DNA of 64,000 nucleotides. Origin: Sanguinoderma infundibulare. Lineage: Eukaryota; Basidiomycota; Agaricomycetes; Polyporales; Polyporaceae. Each line of letters begins with the position of its first letter. The first letter of the stretch is position 1. The stretch is from assembly GCA_032821775.1 (NCBI GenBank), contig JAVLRN010000002.1:1612001-1676000 (forward strand). The letters run 5' to 3'. The notes beneath the pieces are model-generated. The model did not search any database and was not told the origin of the DNA. It worked only from the letters and a program-made list of their open reading frames with translations. The position numbers were made by a program, and so were the translations under genes. Below, in pieces: positions 46,167-57,793 of this stretch.

Positions 46167-46433
46167 CGGAGTCGCATGCGAAGCCGTAGCCGGAGGAATC
46201 GGTGATATAGACAACCTCATGGGGACTAAGGAATTGTACAGTACTAGTAGATGTGAGTAGATTAGACACAACTCGATTGACCAAGAATATTCCTCTTCCT
46301 GGCGGGGCGGACGCTCCCGCAGTTCGGAGTCCTTCGGTTCCGGCGACAGCCTGAGATAGTGATCATGTACAGCGCGGCGTCAGTCCATCGATGTCCCGTG
46401 CGTATAGGTAGGAAGGCGCGCCGACCCGGCATG

Positions 46434-48133
46434 CTAGGCCGTCGCGTTGCTAACGGGTTCGAGCGAGAACTGAGGCACGTCATCGCTTTCATCGTCGTCT
46501 AGGGAGTCCGCATGGGACCCCGCGAATGATTCTTCGATTTCATGACCTACGGCGACAGTGGCGCCGAGGTCACCGACAACTCTCGATGTCGTGATGTCAA
46601 TGTGGGAGAAGCCATGGATGGTCGGCAGGGAGCCGCACGGGTCGGAAGAGTTGAGTCCTCGGAGTTTCAAAAGGAATCGCGAGTGCACGATCGTAGTGAG
46701 CCTGTCCACTCGCACATGCGTGAATAAGTGTAAGTATGAACGGCAAAGGCAGAGGAGGCGGCATGCGTACGAGGGGTAGAACACGGGCCAGGTCGTTTCT
46801 ATGAGGGTCCGCTGTCATGCAGAAGAAAATGGATTGTAAGCTTGTCTGCACATCGGCCCATGGCGAGGGAAATACCGTTTCGCTGGACGACTGAGAAAGA
46901 AGATGATCATGATCAGTGGAAGGAGTCAAAGATGCATTCAGAGGCATCGGATGCCCACCAACGCTGGAAACATCGAGACGAAGAAGCAGAACATGGCGAT
47001 ACTATTGGGGTCGAACACATCAGTTGGATACTCCGGATGGCAAGGCACAGCGGTCCTACGCCAAGAATAGCGTCCCTTTCGATAAATGAATTCAGTATGG
47101 TTTGCAAAATCAGCCGTGGTGAAAACCTACCGTCTTGGATAAGCGCAGTTGCCAGCGGCGTGCGGGCGCCGCATCGAGAAGAATCGCGTTTGATGGAGTA
47201 CGTCTTGTATAATGTGACCGAGATGAGGATCCCAATGGACACGGCCTGGGAGACCGACGCGATTATGGGGACTGGTGGTCATTGAGATCAACGTCCAGCT
47301 GGGGTAGAGAGTCCACGCTCACGTCTGCACATCAGGAGTGAGGAACGGGAGCCTAACAAGAAAGCTGCAAGAAACGTACTCCACCAAGACAGAGTCCGAG
47401 AACCCAGCAGAAGATGTACATCCCAACACTCCACGGCCCCGCACATGCCAGCGGGGGCTGAGTAGCAAGTCGGCCTTGCCTGGCATTAGTGAATCCAATG
47501 TGGACACCCGGTAGAGCACTCACGAAGGTGAATACAACAGGGACGAGCGAGAAAGGGAGAACGAGCAGAGTTAATCTCCAGCCCTTCCCAGAGACGCCGT
47601 ACATGCGTAGGACGATGGTCGCTGGCGAAGGCACTTCAGTCTATGACCGCGCGCGCGTCCGAGTACCTCACCTTCGTATGCTAACACATAGAGAACGTCG
47701 AGTACATTACTGATGGTATCCACCACACTGCATAAGCTCTGTCGTCCGCCGTCAATATGAGAAAACCCACCAACAAACAGCAGCGGACTTACGTCGTTGG
47801 CCGACGTCGTGTTCAAGCGGTAAATGACCGACAAGGGCCGCTCGAAAAGGGCGGTGTAGCGCACGATCAGGAATAATACTGTAGCACCCGTAAATTTCCG
47901 CCGCCAGATGCGCTTTACTTCCGATGTAAAGGTCAGGGCGTAGTCAAACCACAGGAGCGCTCATCACGGCTTGAGTCTAATTTGTGGGTCATCCAAGTGG
48001 CGAAGGCTTACCGGTGGAGGAGACAACTACGAGATTTTCTATATACCTGCATTTAGTATGAGCGGTAGAACCGTTTACATAGAAATTACCCGATCACTCA
48101 CAAATTGTGGAATTCAAACGGCGTCGCGGTCAT
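46434..48133 (-). CDS. DUF6533-family multipass membrane protein
   Basis: ATG 48133 ('MTATPFEFHN'), an intron, the micro-exon 'YIENLVVVSSTA' (about 48040-48012), then the DUF6533 core 'LLWFDYALTFTSEVKRIWRR' with 'FTGATVLFLIVRYTALFERP' (about 47965-47830). Later exons: 'ATIVLRMYGVSGKGWRLTLL' with a membrane segment ending in 'VVFTF' (47630-47524), 'GILISVTLYKTYSIKRDSSR' and 'PLATALIQDG' (47240-47135), and a C-terminal exon with 'SRFLLKLRGLNSSDP' and 'TTSRVVGDLGATV', stopping at 46434. Exon phases are the same as in the neighbours. The micro-exon plus core arrangement is typical of the family. It lies head-to-head with the gene at 49516, 1.4 kb away. Confidence 0.82.
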
Positions 48134-49515
48134 GGTTGAATGAGGTCGGCTTGTGTAGCCTCTGGGTCGTGCTCCGGTGGGGTTCGGACAATAAATGGAC
48201 GAATAACGATTCATTATAAGGCATGGAGCACTTGCCTACCTTGGAACTTGAACAAAGATCAGGAGAGCTCCTGTGCAGAGCGAATACAAGGGCACTTGGC
48301 TGCGCCCATCCCGCGATCTGTTTGAAAGGTAAGCGAGGCCGGCCCGCAGTCAAAATTACGCACCAGCAGCCCGCATATTTGACACCCCACGGACCATGTT
48401 CATGTAATCCATTCGCAAAGAGGTGTGAAATGCCAGAAGATGGTGTGCCAAGGAGGACGTCTACGCGTCCGAGTCCCAGACTCGGAGACCCCCGGCCACT
48501 GCGGGCTTTTGGTTTCCCACGTTTGTCAGAGTCGGGCCGACCTTTAATCAATATGCGTCCTTGACCGCAAACTTTGGCTTTCCTCCATCTCCTCGTGACC
48601 CCCATCAGCCATGCTCTGTCCTGTTGTGCGAAGCTGTGTAACGCGCAAGCGACCCAGGCGTAGCGACAACACTGCCCCGCCCAGAGAAACTTCGAATAGA
48701 GAACACATTCCCAACGCACCGCATCGACAAGACGCATCGACAGCGCCGCTACATACACAACTCGAGACCGCGAAGCCATGCGGACTACGCCGCTCCGGAG
48801 ATGCTCGCCCCAGTTGGGACAGATGCTCTCACTGCAGGTCAGTTCGATTTCTCCTTCCCGCAACACATACTTGGCATCTGTCTGATACTGTTCACTTTGC
48901 CACAGGGAACGTACTCCTCAAGGCCACAGCCCCAGATTTCTATCCTCCTTCATGGTATATCGCAACGGGAAGAACACACGCGTGCATGCGAGTCATTGGC
49001 AAACGGGATTACTTGGACGCGGCATGTACGTACAGCCTCGTCCGCTCTTATCGTCCGATTCTATGCCCTATCCCGTCATATCTCCGCACACCTGCTGTTC
49101 CCCTCCCTCGCAGGCTACAAGCACCGGACTGTACTTTCAGAGCTTTGCAGCGACTCGCCAGGCTAGGCATTGGATAGATCTTCCTGCTTCCGCATCACGC
49201 AAAACCGCGAGGACGAAGTCGGACGGGCGTCATAGTTGTTCGGGCCATGTGGCCATTTTCATACTTTCACCTCCGGCGCCGGAGGTGTACAGCGTCTCTG
49301 CTATCCGGTCTCCGCAGAGGACCGAGTAGTGTCGCGATGAGCACGCAGATAGCCATGTCAACCCGCGCGGTTGTGGTAAAGTATAAATTTGCGTTGGACG
49401 TCATCCCGGTTCCGCGGAGACAGGCATCAGTCCCCCCCTCTCAGCGGTCCTGTCACTGCAAGCTCGACCTTTTGGCTCGCAAGCCTGAAGAGTGTGCACT
49501 AGTCCTCGTGGCAGT
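48134..49515. other. Divergent intergenic region between two DUF6533 genes
   Basis: 1.4 kb that should contain both promoters. Open frames on both strands (for example minus 48114-48866) have no splice or motif support and I treat them as chance. No named site is visible. Confidence 0.4.
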
Positions 49516-51402
49516 ATGTCTAACGATTCTTCGCACGCGCAAGAGATCATTGCGGCATATCCTCGACTGTAAGTCCTATACAATCTCCCTGGACCCGCTC
49601 ACTGGACCCTCTCCTCCAGGCTTGTCGAGAACTACTGCATCCTCGCGTCGTCTGGTGAGCTTAGACTGTTATATGCCCCCATGAAATGTGCTGACTAGAT
49701 AACCCGCAGCACTGCTATGGTTCGATTTCGCGCTGACCTTCACGACCGAGGTGCGCCGCATCTGGGGGCGTAAATTCTCCGGGGCGACCCTCGTCTACCT
49801 GTTTACGCGCTACACCGCACTTATCGACCGAGCCCTCTTCGTTACAGAGGTGCTCTTGTGGAACTCGAGCGACCAGGTTAGTGAACGGGTAGCAGCCTTC
49901 TAGGGGGGGTTGCGCGGTCGAAGTCGCCGGTCTGATCAGGTTTTCCCCACGCCGGGTGCTTAGACATGCGGTAGGATCGAGCGAACGGACGACGTTCTGC
50001 TGACGATGAACTACTTCGCCTTCGCTGGTGCGTCCGCTTGTCATGCACCCCTGTAGAAGGCGGCCATGTGCTGACTTTTTGCTGCAGCGTTCACGATCCT
50101 CCGTGTGTATGGCGTGTGGGGGCGAGACTGGAAGCCGCTTTTGCTCGTCATCCCCCTGACTCTCATCAAGCCGATACTGCTTATTGTATGACTATTTTAC
50201 CTTCCGAGCTGCAACGATCTACTGATTTGATGTCTCAGTACGAGAATGCGAATTATGTCCCAGAACAGGGTGGCCCACCGTTTGGTTGCTTCCAGTATTA
50301 TACTCTTCCGGATCCCGAGCTAGCAAAGTAAGCGTCTGCGTCTGTGTGCCATTCCATTAATTTGTTGACCACATCGATCCTAGATGTCAGTGACTTGCGT
50401 GGCTTTTCTGAATCCTCGCAAACTGATATGTAGCTCCCAACGACAGTCTCCGCGCTGGCAAAGGCTGCTACGATCGCAGCGGACGCCATCCTTATCGGTC
50501 TGACCTGGGTCAAGACGTTTGGCATCAACAAGGCCTCGGCCAAGCTCGGCAAGCGCACGCCGCTCGCGACGCTGCTCCTGCTCGATGGCACCGCCTACTT
50601 CATGTACGATCCCACCGTTCTGGTTCGAAATGATACGCCGCTGATGCTCGCTTCAGCATTCTTCTGTTGATCCAAATCGTCACCATCGTGTCCAGCCAGG
50701 TTGGATCGGTACGTCTATGTCATTACTATCCTTCGTCCATCATATCTAACAAAATTGTCGCCAGAAAATAACCGTGTGGCTCATCTGGCCCTACTTTGAC
50801 CAAGTGTAAGCCAACACCCGAGTCATTTTCCGCGCGCCTCAGTCTTGCTCAATCTGCCGTCTCTAGTTTCACCGTCATCTTCCTCTCCCGCTTCATGCTC
50901 GACCTCCGCGGCCTCTACTACTCCGACGGCCAGCCCCCCATCCCCGGCGCCCAACTCGGCGCCGAGTCCGCGGTCTCGACGTCGATGAGGATGTCCGACA
51001 TCCGCTTCACGACCTCGAGGATCGTCGGCAACCTCGGCGCGACGCTCTCGTACACCGACTTTACCTCCTCGGACGGCTCGGCCCGCGACATCGACTCTTG
51101 CGGAGGAGCTGAGATCGAGGAGGTCAAGCGCGACGGACTCAAGGACGAGTGGTATGGTGACGAGAAGCCGGTATACGCCAACGACCCGTTCCGAGAGGGG
51201 CTGTTGCGGCAGCCGGTGGTCGTCGACATCGAGCTGGTGGAGCCACTGAGCCCGCTGAGTCCGGTCAGTCCCGTAAGTTGTCATCATTCTGGATTGACGA
51301 TGGACTCTTTTTTCGGCTGACTATGTGTGTGCGCCGCTTGGACAGATGTCGCACCAGGATGGGTCGCAGGCATCCTCGTCGCAACTGTTCTCACATGTGT
51401 GA
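49516..51402 (+). CDS. DUF6533-family multipass membrane protein, most canonical copy
   Basis: ATG 49516 ('MSNDSSHAQEIIAAYPRL'), the micro-exon 'LVENYCILASS' (about 49620-49653), the DUF6533 core 'LLWFDFALTFTTEVRRIWGR' with 'RYTALIDRALFVTEVLLWNS' (about 49711-49875), 'TCGRIERTDDVLLTMNYFAF', 'AFTILRVYGVWGRDWKPLLL', 'YENANYVPEQGGPPFGC', 'IGLTWVKTFGINKASAKLG', 'LLLIQIVTIVSSQVGS' and 'ITVWLIWPYFDQ'. The C-terminal exon holds 'SRFMLDLRGLYYSDG', 'DIRFTTSRIVGNLGATLS' and 'VYANDPFREGLL'. A last intron (about 51272-51344) leads to 'MSHQDGSQASSSQLFSHV' and the stop at 51400-51402. All splice sites are GT..AG and in phase. It is the best reference for interpreting the broken relatives in this window. 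Seven-helix receptor-like layout; ligand and signalling partner unknown. Confidence 0.9.
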
Positions 51403-51720
51403 AGGGCGGGCCGGCAAGCGGAATGAGGTTAGAACTTGTAGTGATGTATGTATGATACTGTGCTGTGCATACGTGGATACCCAGACTGTTTACTAACGGG
51501 GCACACTTCGAAAGCTCCCTTTCATACGATTTCGAATGTCCTCCTTATCTGCCTCCTCCTACCTTCAATCCTGCCATGTTTTGTAACCTACGCAACAGTG
51601 CAGCACATGGACGAACCCCCGTTTCTTCTGGTCCGCGTCGTGTGGTCCTTGGGGCCCAAGATTACGGTGATCTGTCGTTGGCTTGGCCCGTTCTCTTAGT
51701 GAGTAATAGACACCGAATAA

Positions 51721-51842
51721 GGTATACTTCTAACGGGAAAGTCTGGAAGTGCTCGGCTAATCCAGTACCGTTCGTCCAGTGACCCCATGTCCTCAGACCG
51801 ATCGGTGAAACGGACAGCTGCAAAATATAATACATTTCACCA
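51721..51842. repeat. Diverged copy of the GH3 promoter region
   Basis: Aligns without large gaps to 52404-52519, immediately upstream of the GH3 gene: GTCCAGTGACC, then a CAT..CTCAG segment, then a CGGAC and an ATATAAT-CATTTCACCAT end. Several substitutions but the same order and spacing. No GH3-like coding sequence follows it. Confidence 0.7.
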
Positions 51843-52403
51843 TCGTTCTCCGGGAATCCAAATCTACCTAGCAAGGTCCGAACCTTGCTGCAACGATGTA
51901 TAAATCATCTAATATGTTCCTAGCCCAGGAGCAAACCCATGACCGAGTGTGCGATGTACGTGCGACAAGAACGGCGATAGGTACCGAATATGCAGTGCGC
52001 GGCAGTAGGTTTTCCCCCATGTCAACGCAATGAAACACTAGCACCCCGGGCCGGACACAGAAAGAGACGGGAGTGGTGGGTCACGATGGTCAGTTTCTTT
52101 CGCTTGCGCGTACTGCATGAAAGTTGAAGAATGATCTGCGGGGATGGGCGATGGTGCGGAAAGACCATCAATCAAACCGGGATTCCCAATGGCCTGAAGG
52201 CCTGACTCGAACATTGGCTTCCAGTCGGCTGCATGCTCCGAATGGTGGATGGTCACAGTAGTGGGGTGAAGAGGAGAAGGATGATGAGGTCCATTCGGAG
52301 AGGTTACGGAGACACCAAGGACGCGATTTCGTGACGGTTGTGTGAGTCGCTTCCATCACGCTGCGCCTTCTGCCCCACATGGCTAATAGTAAGTCGCGAC
52401 TCG

Positions 52404-52519
52404 GATATACTTCGGCAATCCAATGTTGCTCGTCCAGTGACCACAAGTCGTCCACAGAACCCATCCATATTCTCAGAGCTCAGCGTGAACACGGACGGGT
52501 ATATAATGCATTTCACCAT
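52404..52519 (+). repeat. Second copy of the promoter-type repeat, in front of GH3
   Basis: Partner of 51721-51842 in the same orientation, about 680 bp away. It includes the TATA box of the GH3 gene. Confidence 0.7.
52500..52507 (+). promoter_or_regulatory. TATA box of the GH3 gene
   Basis: TATATAAT 75-82 bp upstream of the ATG at 52582, a distance also seen before the PEF gene (56227). Confidence 0.65.
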
Positions 52520-52581
52520 GGGTCGTCTCACTTGCGGCTCGACACGCTCCGGCCTCCAAGGATTTGGTCGACCTCAACACC

Positions 52582-55500
52582 ATGGCGCTCATCTTGAACA
52601 CCAGGCTGTCGACCGTCTGCTCCCTTCTCCTGCTTGGGATCTCCGTCAATGCTGCTGCTTCTAGCTCATCAGTCGACGTTGCGTCTAGCGTCTTGAGCTC
52701 CGCCTCCAATGCCGCTACGTCCACGCTGGTCTCATCCGCACCCTCCAGCGTGGTATCCTCCACCGCAGCTAGTTCTGTCTCATCCGTCACGACATCGGTT
52801 GTCTCTGACGCGACGTCCGTCGCGTCTGTTACTTCGGCCGTGCCGACCACCACGAGCGGTGATCCTCCTACCGAAACCAGTATGTATTTTATTTCAATCC
52901 GCGCGTCCTTCATCGCCCCCGTCCTTTCCTTCCATGAAGAGACGCTGACAGCCGTTACGTCCAGCCCTAATCACATTCCCTATATCTCCTTACTCGTTCT
53001 CCTCGTTCCCCGTCCCCTCGGCTTCTCCAATACCGGGTGTCTTCCCCTCGACGTCTGTCAACTCGCCTCCTCCTCCAGGATCGCAGCTCATCCCCGACTT
53101 TGGCCCAGCCTGGGCGCAAGCGAAGGCAAAGGCGAAGACGCTCATCTCGAGCTGGACGGTGGAGCAAAAAGTCACCGCTGTGACCGGCACCGGCTGGCAG
53201 CGCGGTCGCTGCGTCGGCAACATCGCAGCGGTCGGCGAGTGGCCCGGGCTCTGCCTCGACGACGTGCCGCTCGGGGTCCGCAATACCGACTTCGTGACCG
53301 CGTTCCCTGCGGGGATCAACGCTGCCGCGACGTGGAACCGCACACTCCTCCGCGCGCGCGGCCAGGCGATCGGGGAGGAGTTCAAGGGCAAGGGCGCCCA
53401 TGTCGGCTTGGGTCCGATGATGAACTTGGGGAGGATCGCGGAGGGCGGGCGGAACTGGGAAGGGTTTGGGGCGGACCCGTTCCTGAGCGGGGAGGCGGCG
53501 TACGAGACCGTGCTTGGGTGGCAGTCGGGTGGTGCGCAGGCGTGCGCGAAGCACTTCATCAACAAGTACGTACGTTCCAAAATCGTCGGACCGATGTGGG
53601 GCTTTCGCTGACGCGATGCGATAGCGAACAGGAATACTTCCGCCTGCACGAGTCGTCGCACGTCGATGACCGCACGGAGCACGAGATCTACCTGCGCCCT
53701 TTCCTGCGCGCCGTTCAGGCAGGTCTGGCCAGCATCATGTGCAGCTACAGTGCGTTTTGTTTTTTTCAGCGCATCGTGATCACTTCCGCGGCAGGGACTG
53801 ACTGATGCGATAGACCAAGTTAACGCGACTTGGGCCTGCGAGAACGACAGGACCCTCAACCAGATCCTCAAGGGCGAGCTCGGCTTCCAGGGCTACGTCA
53901 TGTCTGACTGGGGCGCGCACCACTCCACTCTCGCTGCCGTAGGCGGCCTCGACGTAAGTGTTCGGATTACAGCGCTGCTACAGACGCGTTGCTGAATAGG
54001 GCGCCACGCAGATGTCGATGCCGGGCGACATTGCACTTTCTGGGCCAGGCTTGGGCGAATTCTGGTGGGGGTCAAATCTCACCGCGTTCGTCGACAACGG
54101 AACGATCGCGGAGACGCGTCTCGACGACATGGCTGAGCGCATCATCAGCGCGTGGTACCTCCTCGGACAGGACGATAACTATCCCGATGGTGCGTAGTTT
54201 CACGATGGTCACTTCAGACAATGGATGCTGACCTGGATTCTTCACAGTCAGCTTCAACGCGTTCAACCAGACCGACCCGGCCACAAACGCCCACGTGGAC
54301 GTGCAAGGCGACCACTTCAAAGTCGTGCGCGAGATCGGCGCGGCGAGTACAGTCCTCCTCAAGAACGTCGCAGGGGCGCTGCCGCTCCGCAAACCGCGAT
54401 CCGTCGCCATCATCGGTGCGTCCTCTTTCGCACAGTGCTCTCCCTTGTGCTAGCAGCTTAGCTCCAACCTGGACAGGAAATGACTCCGGTCCGTCCACGC
54501 GTGGCGCAAACGGCTACCCTGACGGCGAGAGGGACGACGGCACGCTTGCTACGGGCTGGGGCTCCGGCTCGGCTCACTTTCCGTACCTCATCACCCCTCT
54601 GGAGGCCATCCAGCAGCGCGCGCGCGAGGATCGCACCAGCGTCTCGTGGTTCCTCGACAACTGGGACCTCGGGGGCGCCGCCAGCACAGCGGTCGACCAG
54701 GACGTCGCTCTCGTATTCGTGAACTCGGCCTCGGGCGAGGCCAGCGACCGGCAGAACTTGACGCTGTGGGTCAACGGGGACAACCTGATCGACGCCGTCG
54801 CGGCCGTGAACCCGAACACGATCGTCGTCGTACACGCAGTCGGGCCCGTCATCCTCGAGTCGTGGATCGAAAACCCGAACGTGACCGCGGTGGTCTGGGC
54901 GAGCCTCCCCGGCCAAGAGTCGGGCAACTCGCTCGTCGACGTCCTCTACGGCGCGGTGAGCCCCTCCGGTCGCCTGCCGTACACGATCGCGAAGAGACCG
55001 GAGGACTACGGCGCGCAGCCGGTCACGGGCGGGAACGAGACGGACACGATCTTGATCGAGTACACGGACGGGCTGAACATCGACTACCGCCACTTTGACG
55101 CGGACGGGATCGAGCCCCGGTTCGAGTTCGGCTTCGGGCTGTCGTACACCGATTTCGCATATGCGGGCTTGTCCGTGCGGGCGGTTGAGCAAGGCGATAG
55201 CGACTCGGTGGACCTGGAGAACGACTGGGCGGCGGGCACGGCGTCGCCGAACGTTGAGGGCGGCTCGACGGCCCTCTGGCTCCACCGACCTGCGTTTGAG
55301 GTCTCCTTCAAGGTTGAGAACACCGGTAAAGTCACGGGCGGCGAGGTGCGAATTTATCTCGTTCTTCTTGCGGTATACACGACGCTGACCGGAAATCATA
55401 GATCCCGCAGCTGTACCTCCACTTCCCGTCGAGTGCGGGCGAGCCTCCGAGCGTCCTTCGCGGGTTCTCGGACGTGCTCCTCGAGCCGGGGGAGAGCAAG

Positions 55501-55644
55501 ACCGTGACGATCACGCTCTCGCGGTTCGACTTGAGCATCTGGGACGTGGTAGCGCAGGGCTGGCGCAAGCCCGATGGCGAGTTCACGCTCTCCATCGGCG
55601 CGAGCAGTCGTGACTTCCGCTTGAACGGCACCATCCCGCTGTGA
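52582..55644 (+). CDS. Secreted glycoside hydrolase family 3 beta-glucosidase
   Basis: Releases terminal beta-linked glucose from oligosaccharides such as cellobiose outside the cell. ATG 52582 with a signal peptide ('MALILNTRLSTVCSLLLLGI'), then about 85 Ser/Thr/Val-rich residues before the first intron (about 52881-52955). Domain 1: 'SWTVEQKVTAVTGTGWQRGR', 'GLCLDDVPLGVR', 'NLGRIAEGGRNWEGFGADPF', 'ACAKHFIN', and the nucleophile Asp in 'YVMSDWGAHHS' (about 53896-53928). Domain 2: 'STVLLKNVAGALPL', 'WASLPGQESGNSLVDVLYG', 'SGRLPYTIAK' and the active-site loop 'FEFGFGLSYTDFAY'. A C-terminal fibronectin type III-like domain ('GFSDVLLEPGESKTVTITLS') ends at the TGA 55642-55644. Six or so introns. 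Key residues are present and the length is standard. The Ser-rich N-terminal linker is unusual for this family. Confidence 0.92.
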
Positions 55645-56301
55645 GTGGATCGGTGGTCCGAGTGGCGGGTTAAGCAGCTTGCAAGGATCGCACCGTAAAC
55701 GAACTACCACTGAACGAATACATCATGGTGTTGTTTTCGGAATTGAATACACCTGCTTTTCTATCGGGCTTACGCCGACGATGTGTGCGCTCGGGGTTGA
55801 GCAGCTAGTCCTCAAAGCACGAGGGAAGTGGTGTTTAAGGTACTCGACTGCGTGTAGAGCGTCTTGACGTTGTACTTGTTTCCCAGGCAGAGAGAGTTCT
55901 TTGAAGGACGGCTTCCGTCTGCTTCCGTTCATCTACACCGAGGCAATACGATGAGCGCGCAATAGGCTGTGACAGCTGTCAGCGGCACAATGCTATTCTA
56001 CTAGCCTCTACCAGGGCCGTCGAGGGCGATGTGGCAGTCTTGGCAGGTCTTCTCCCGGAGATGAGTCGTGAGAAACGATGACATCGTAGGATCGGGATCA
56101 GGCCCTGCTTGGTGGCACTGCCCAGTGTCCTTGGCACACCAGCCAGTGCCCCCGCCAGTGCTCCCTCTTATCTTCCACCACCACCACATACCCGTATTCC
56201 TTTGGCCCGCGCGCCTCATCCAAAGGTATATATAACAGCCTGTTCATCTGGTCTCAAACGCTTTGCTGATCACAGCTCGCAACCCGACAAAGCTCAGAAC
56301 C
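55645..56301. promoter_or_regulatory. Intergenic with the PEF gene promoter
   Basis: TATATATAA at 56227-56235 lies 67-75 bp upstream of the start codon at 56302. No gene supported in the rest. Confidence 0.55.
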
Positions 56302-57502
56302 ATGTCTTACGGAGTGAGTCTCGCCCCACGCAATCATCATACCTCCTTTTCCCCAATGTGTCGCACGACCTGAAGAAGAGAACAGGATGATGCTTATGAA
56401 TTTGCTCTTCTTATGACAGGGATACGGCGGCGGCCCCGCATACGGTGGAGGTGGAGGTCCGGGGTATGGTGGCGGATATGGTGGCCCTCCGGGGTACGGT
56501 GGTGGCGGACCCGGGCCTGGTGGCTTCGCACCCGTCCATCATGGCCCTCCTGCCGGCGCAGACCCCCAGTGAGTGTTATCCTTCGATTCAGATGTCTGTA
56601 TGCGTATGAGAGTTAATCACGCCCGCCCAGGTTGTGGAGCTGGTTCTCGGCGGTCGATACCGACCGATCAGGACACATCTCCGTCACCGAGCTTCGTGAG
56701 TCTTCTCTCCCGCGCGCGAGGTCAGTCGCTGACGCGATGTCTGGGCATCGCAGAGAAGGCTCTCATCAACGGAGACTGGACTCGTGCGTACACCACTTAA
56801 GCTCGACGCGCGCCTCGGTACTGATGCACGATGTCTCGGCCCGATCGCTTCCCCCAGCATTCGACCTCGACACCGTCAAGCTCCTTATGTCCATCTTTGT
56901 GCGTCATTTACCCCACCCCCATCTTGACCTCACCTCCAGCAAAGCGCGCGATGCTGACGAAGAGGTGAACAGGACACGGACCGGAGCGGGACGATCGGCT
57001 TCAACGAGTTCTCAGGCCTGTGGAAGTACATCAAAGACTGGCAGAACGTCTACCGCCACTTCGACCGCGACCAGTCCGGCTCCATCGACACGAACGAGCT
57101 CCACCAGGCCCTCACTCAGTTCGGGTACAACCTCTCGCCACAGCTCCTTCGCCTCGTTGAGGCCAAGTACGGTGAGTCTCACCCCCTCCACCTTTCATGC
57201 CTCTCTGCCTGTGCCTTACTTACCATCGTCCATCGCTTCTATTTTCTTCCTCGTGCCTACCGTTGCTCTGAATAACGCGACGCTAACCAGCCTCCCCGCT
57301 CGGGGTAGATGTTCACCAAGGCACCGGACCCCATGGAGGCCCCGGCATGCCCTCGACCGGGATCACCTTCGACCGCTTCGTGCGCGCGTGCGTCGTGATC
57401 AAGCAGATCACCGGGTCCTTCCAGAAGCTGGACACGGACCGCGACGGCTGGGTGCAGATCAACTACGAGCAGTTCTTACACACGGTCCTCTCCCTTCCCT
57501 GA
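56302..57502 (+). CDS. Penta-EF-hand calcium-binding protein (PEF1/ALG-2/peflin type)
   Basis: ATG 56302 ('MSYG', tiny first exon); exon 2 (56421-56569) encodes a Gly/Tyr/Pro-rich tail of about 50 residues ('GYGGGPAYGGGGGPGYGG' and on), typical of the N-terminus of this family. EF1 'DTDRSGHISVTEL' (about 56659), a cryptic EF2 exon 'EKALINGDWT' with 'FDLDTVKLLMSIF', EF3 'DTDRSGTIGFNEFSGLWKYI', EF4 'DRDQSGSIDTNELHQALTQF' and EF5 'DTDRDGWVQINYEQF', ending 'LSLP' at the TGA 57500-57502. The first, third and fourth loops have full Asp/Ser/Glu calcium ligands. The family forms dimers through EF5 and acts in calcium-dependent membrane trafficking and repair; the yeast homologue is Pef1. About 210 residues, normal length. 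At least six introns. Confidence 0.9.
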
Positions 57503-57793
57503 ACCGATAGGCGAATTGGTATCGTTAGGAGGGGGAATCAAAGCTCGGAAGCTGAAAGCAGACTCGGATGGATCATGCGAGCAACGAAGAATCGGTTTGA
57601 GTGCGGATGATACGTATGATCGCTAGTGAGCTTTCGCGTTGTTTGGATGTATCGATATTCTTGCGCCACGATCACTCTGCGTGCCGATGGCCTAACTGCG
57701 TCAGTTTCCGTATGAGAGAACGGAAAACGAAGGAGACGCTGGGCGCCGCGCGCCGACGAGCTGCACTGATAATGCTGTATAGATATCCACGCA

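Noticed and set aside
48114..48866. 250-codon minus-strand open frame upstream of a DUF6533 gene
   Set aside because: No domain, Cys/Trp/Arg-rich random composition, overlaps the start exon of the real gene in another frame.
52990..55399. Long minus-strand open frames (up to 313 codons)
   Set aside because: Antisense to GH3, which has all family motifs; Arg/Ala/Val-rich shadow composition.
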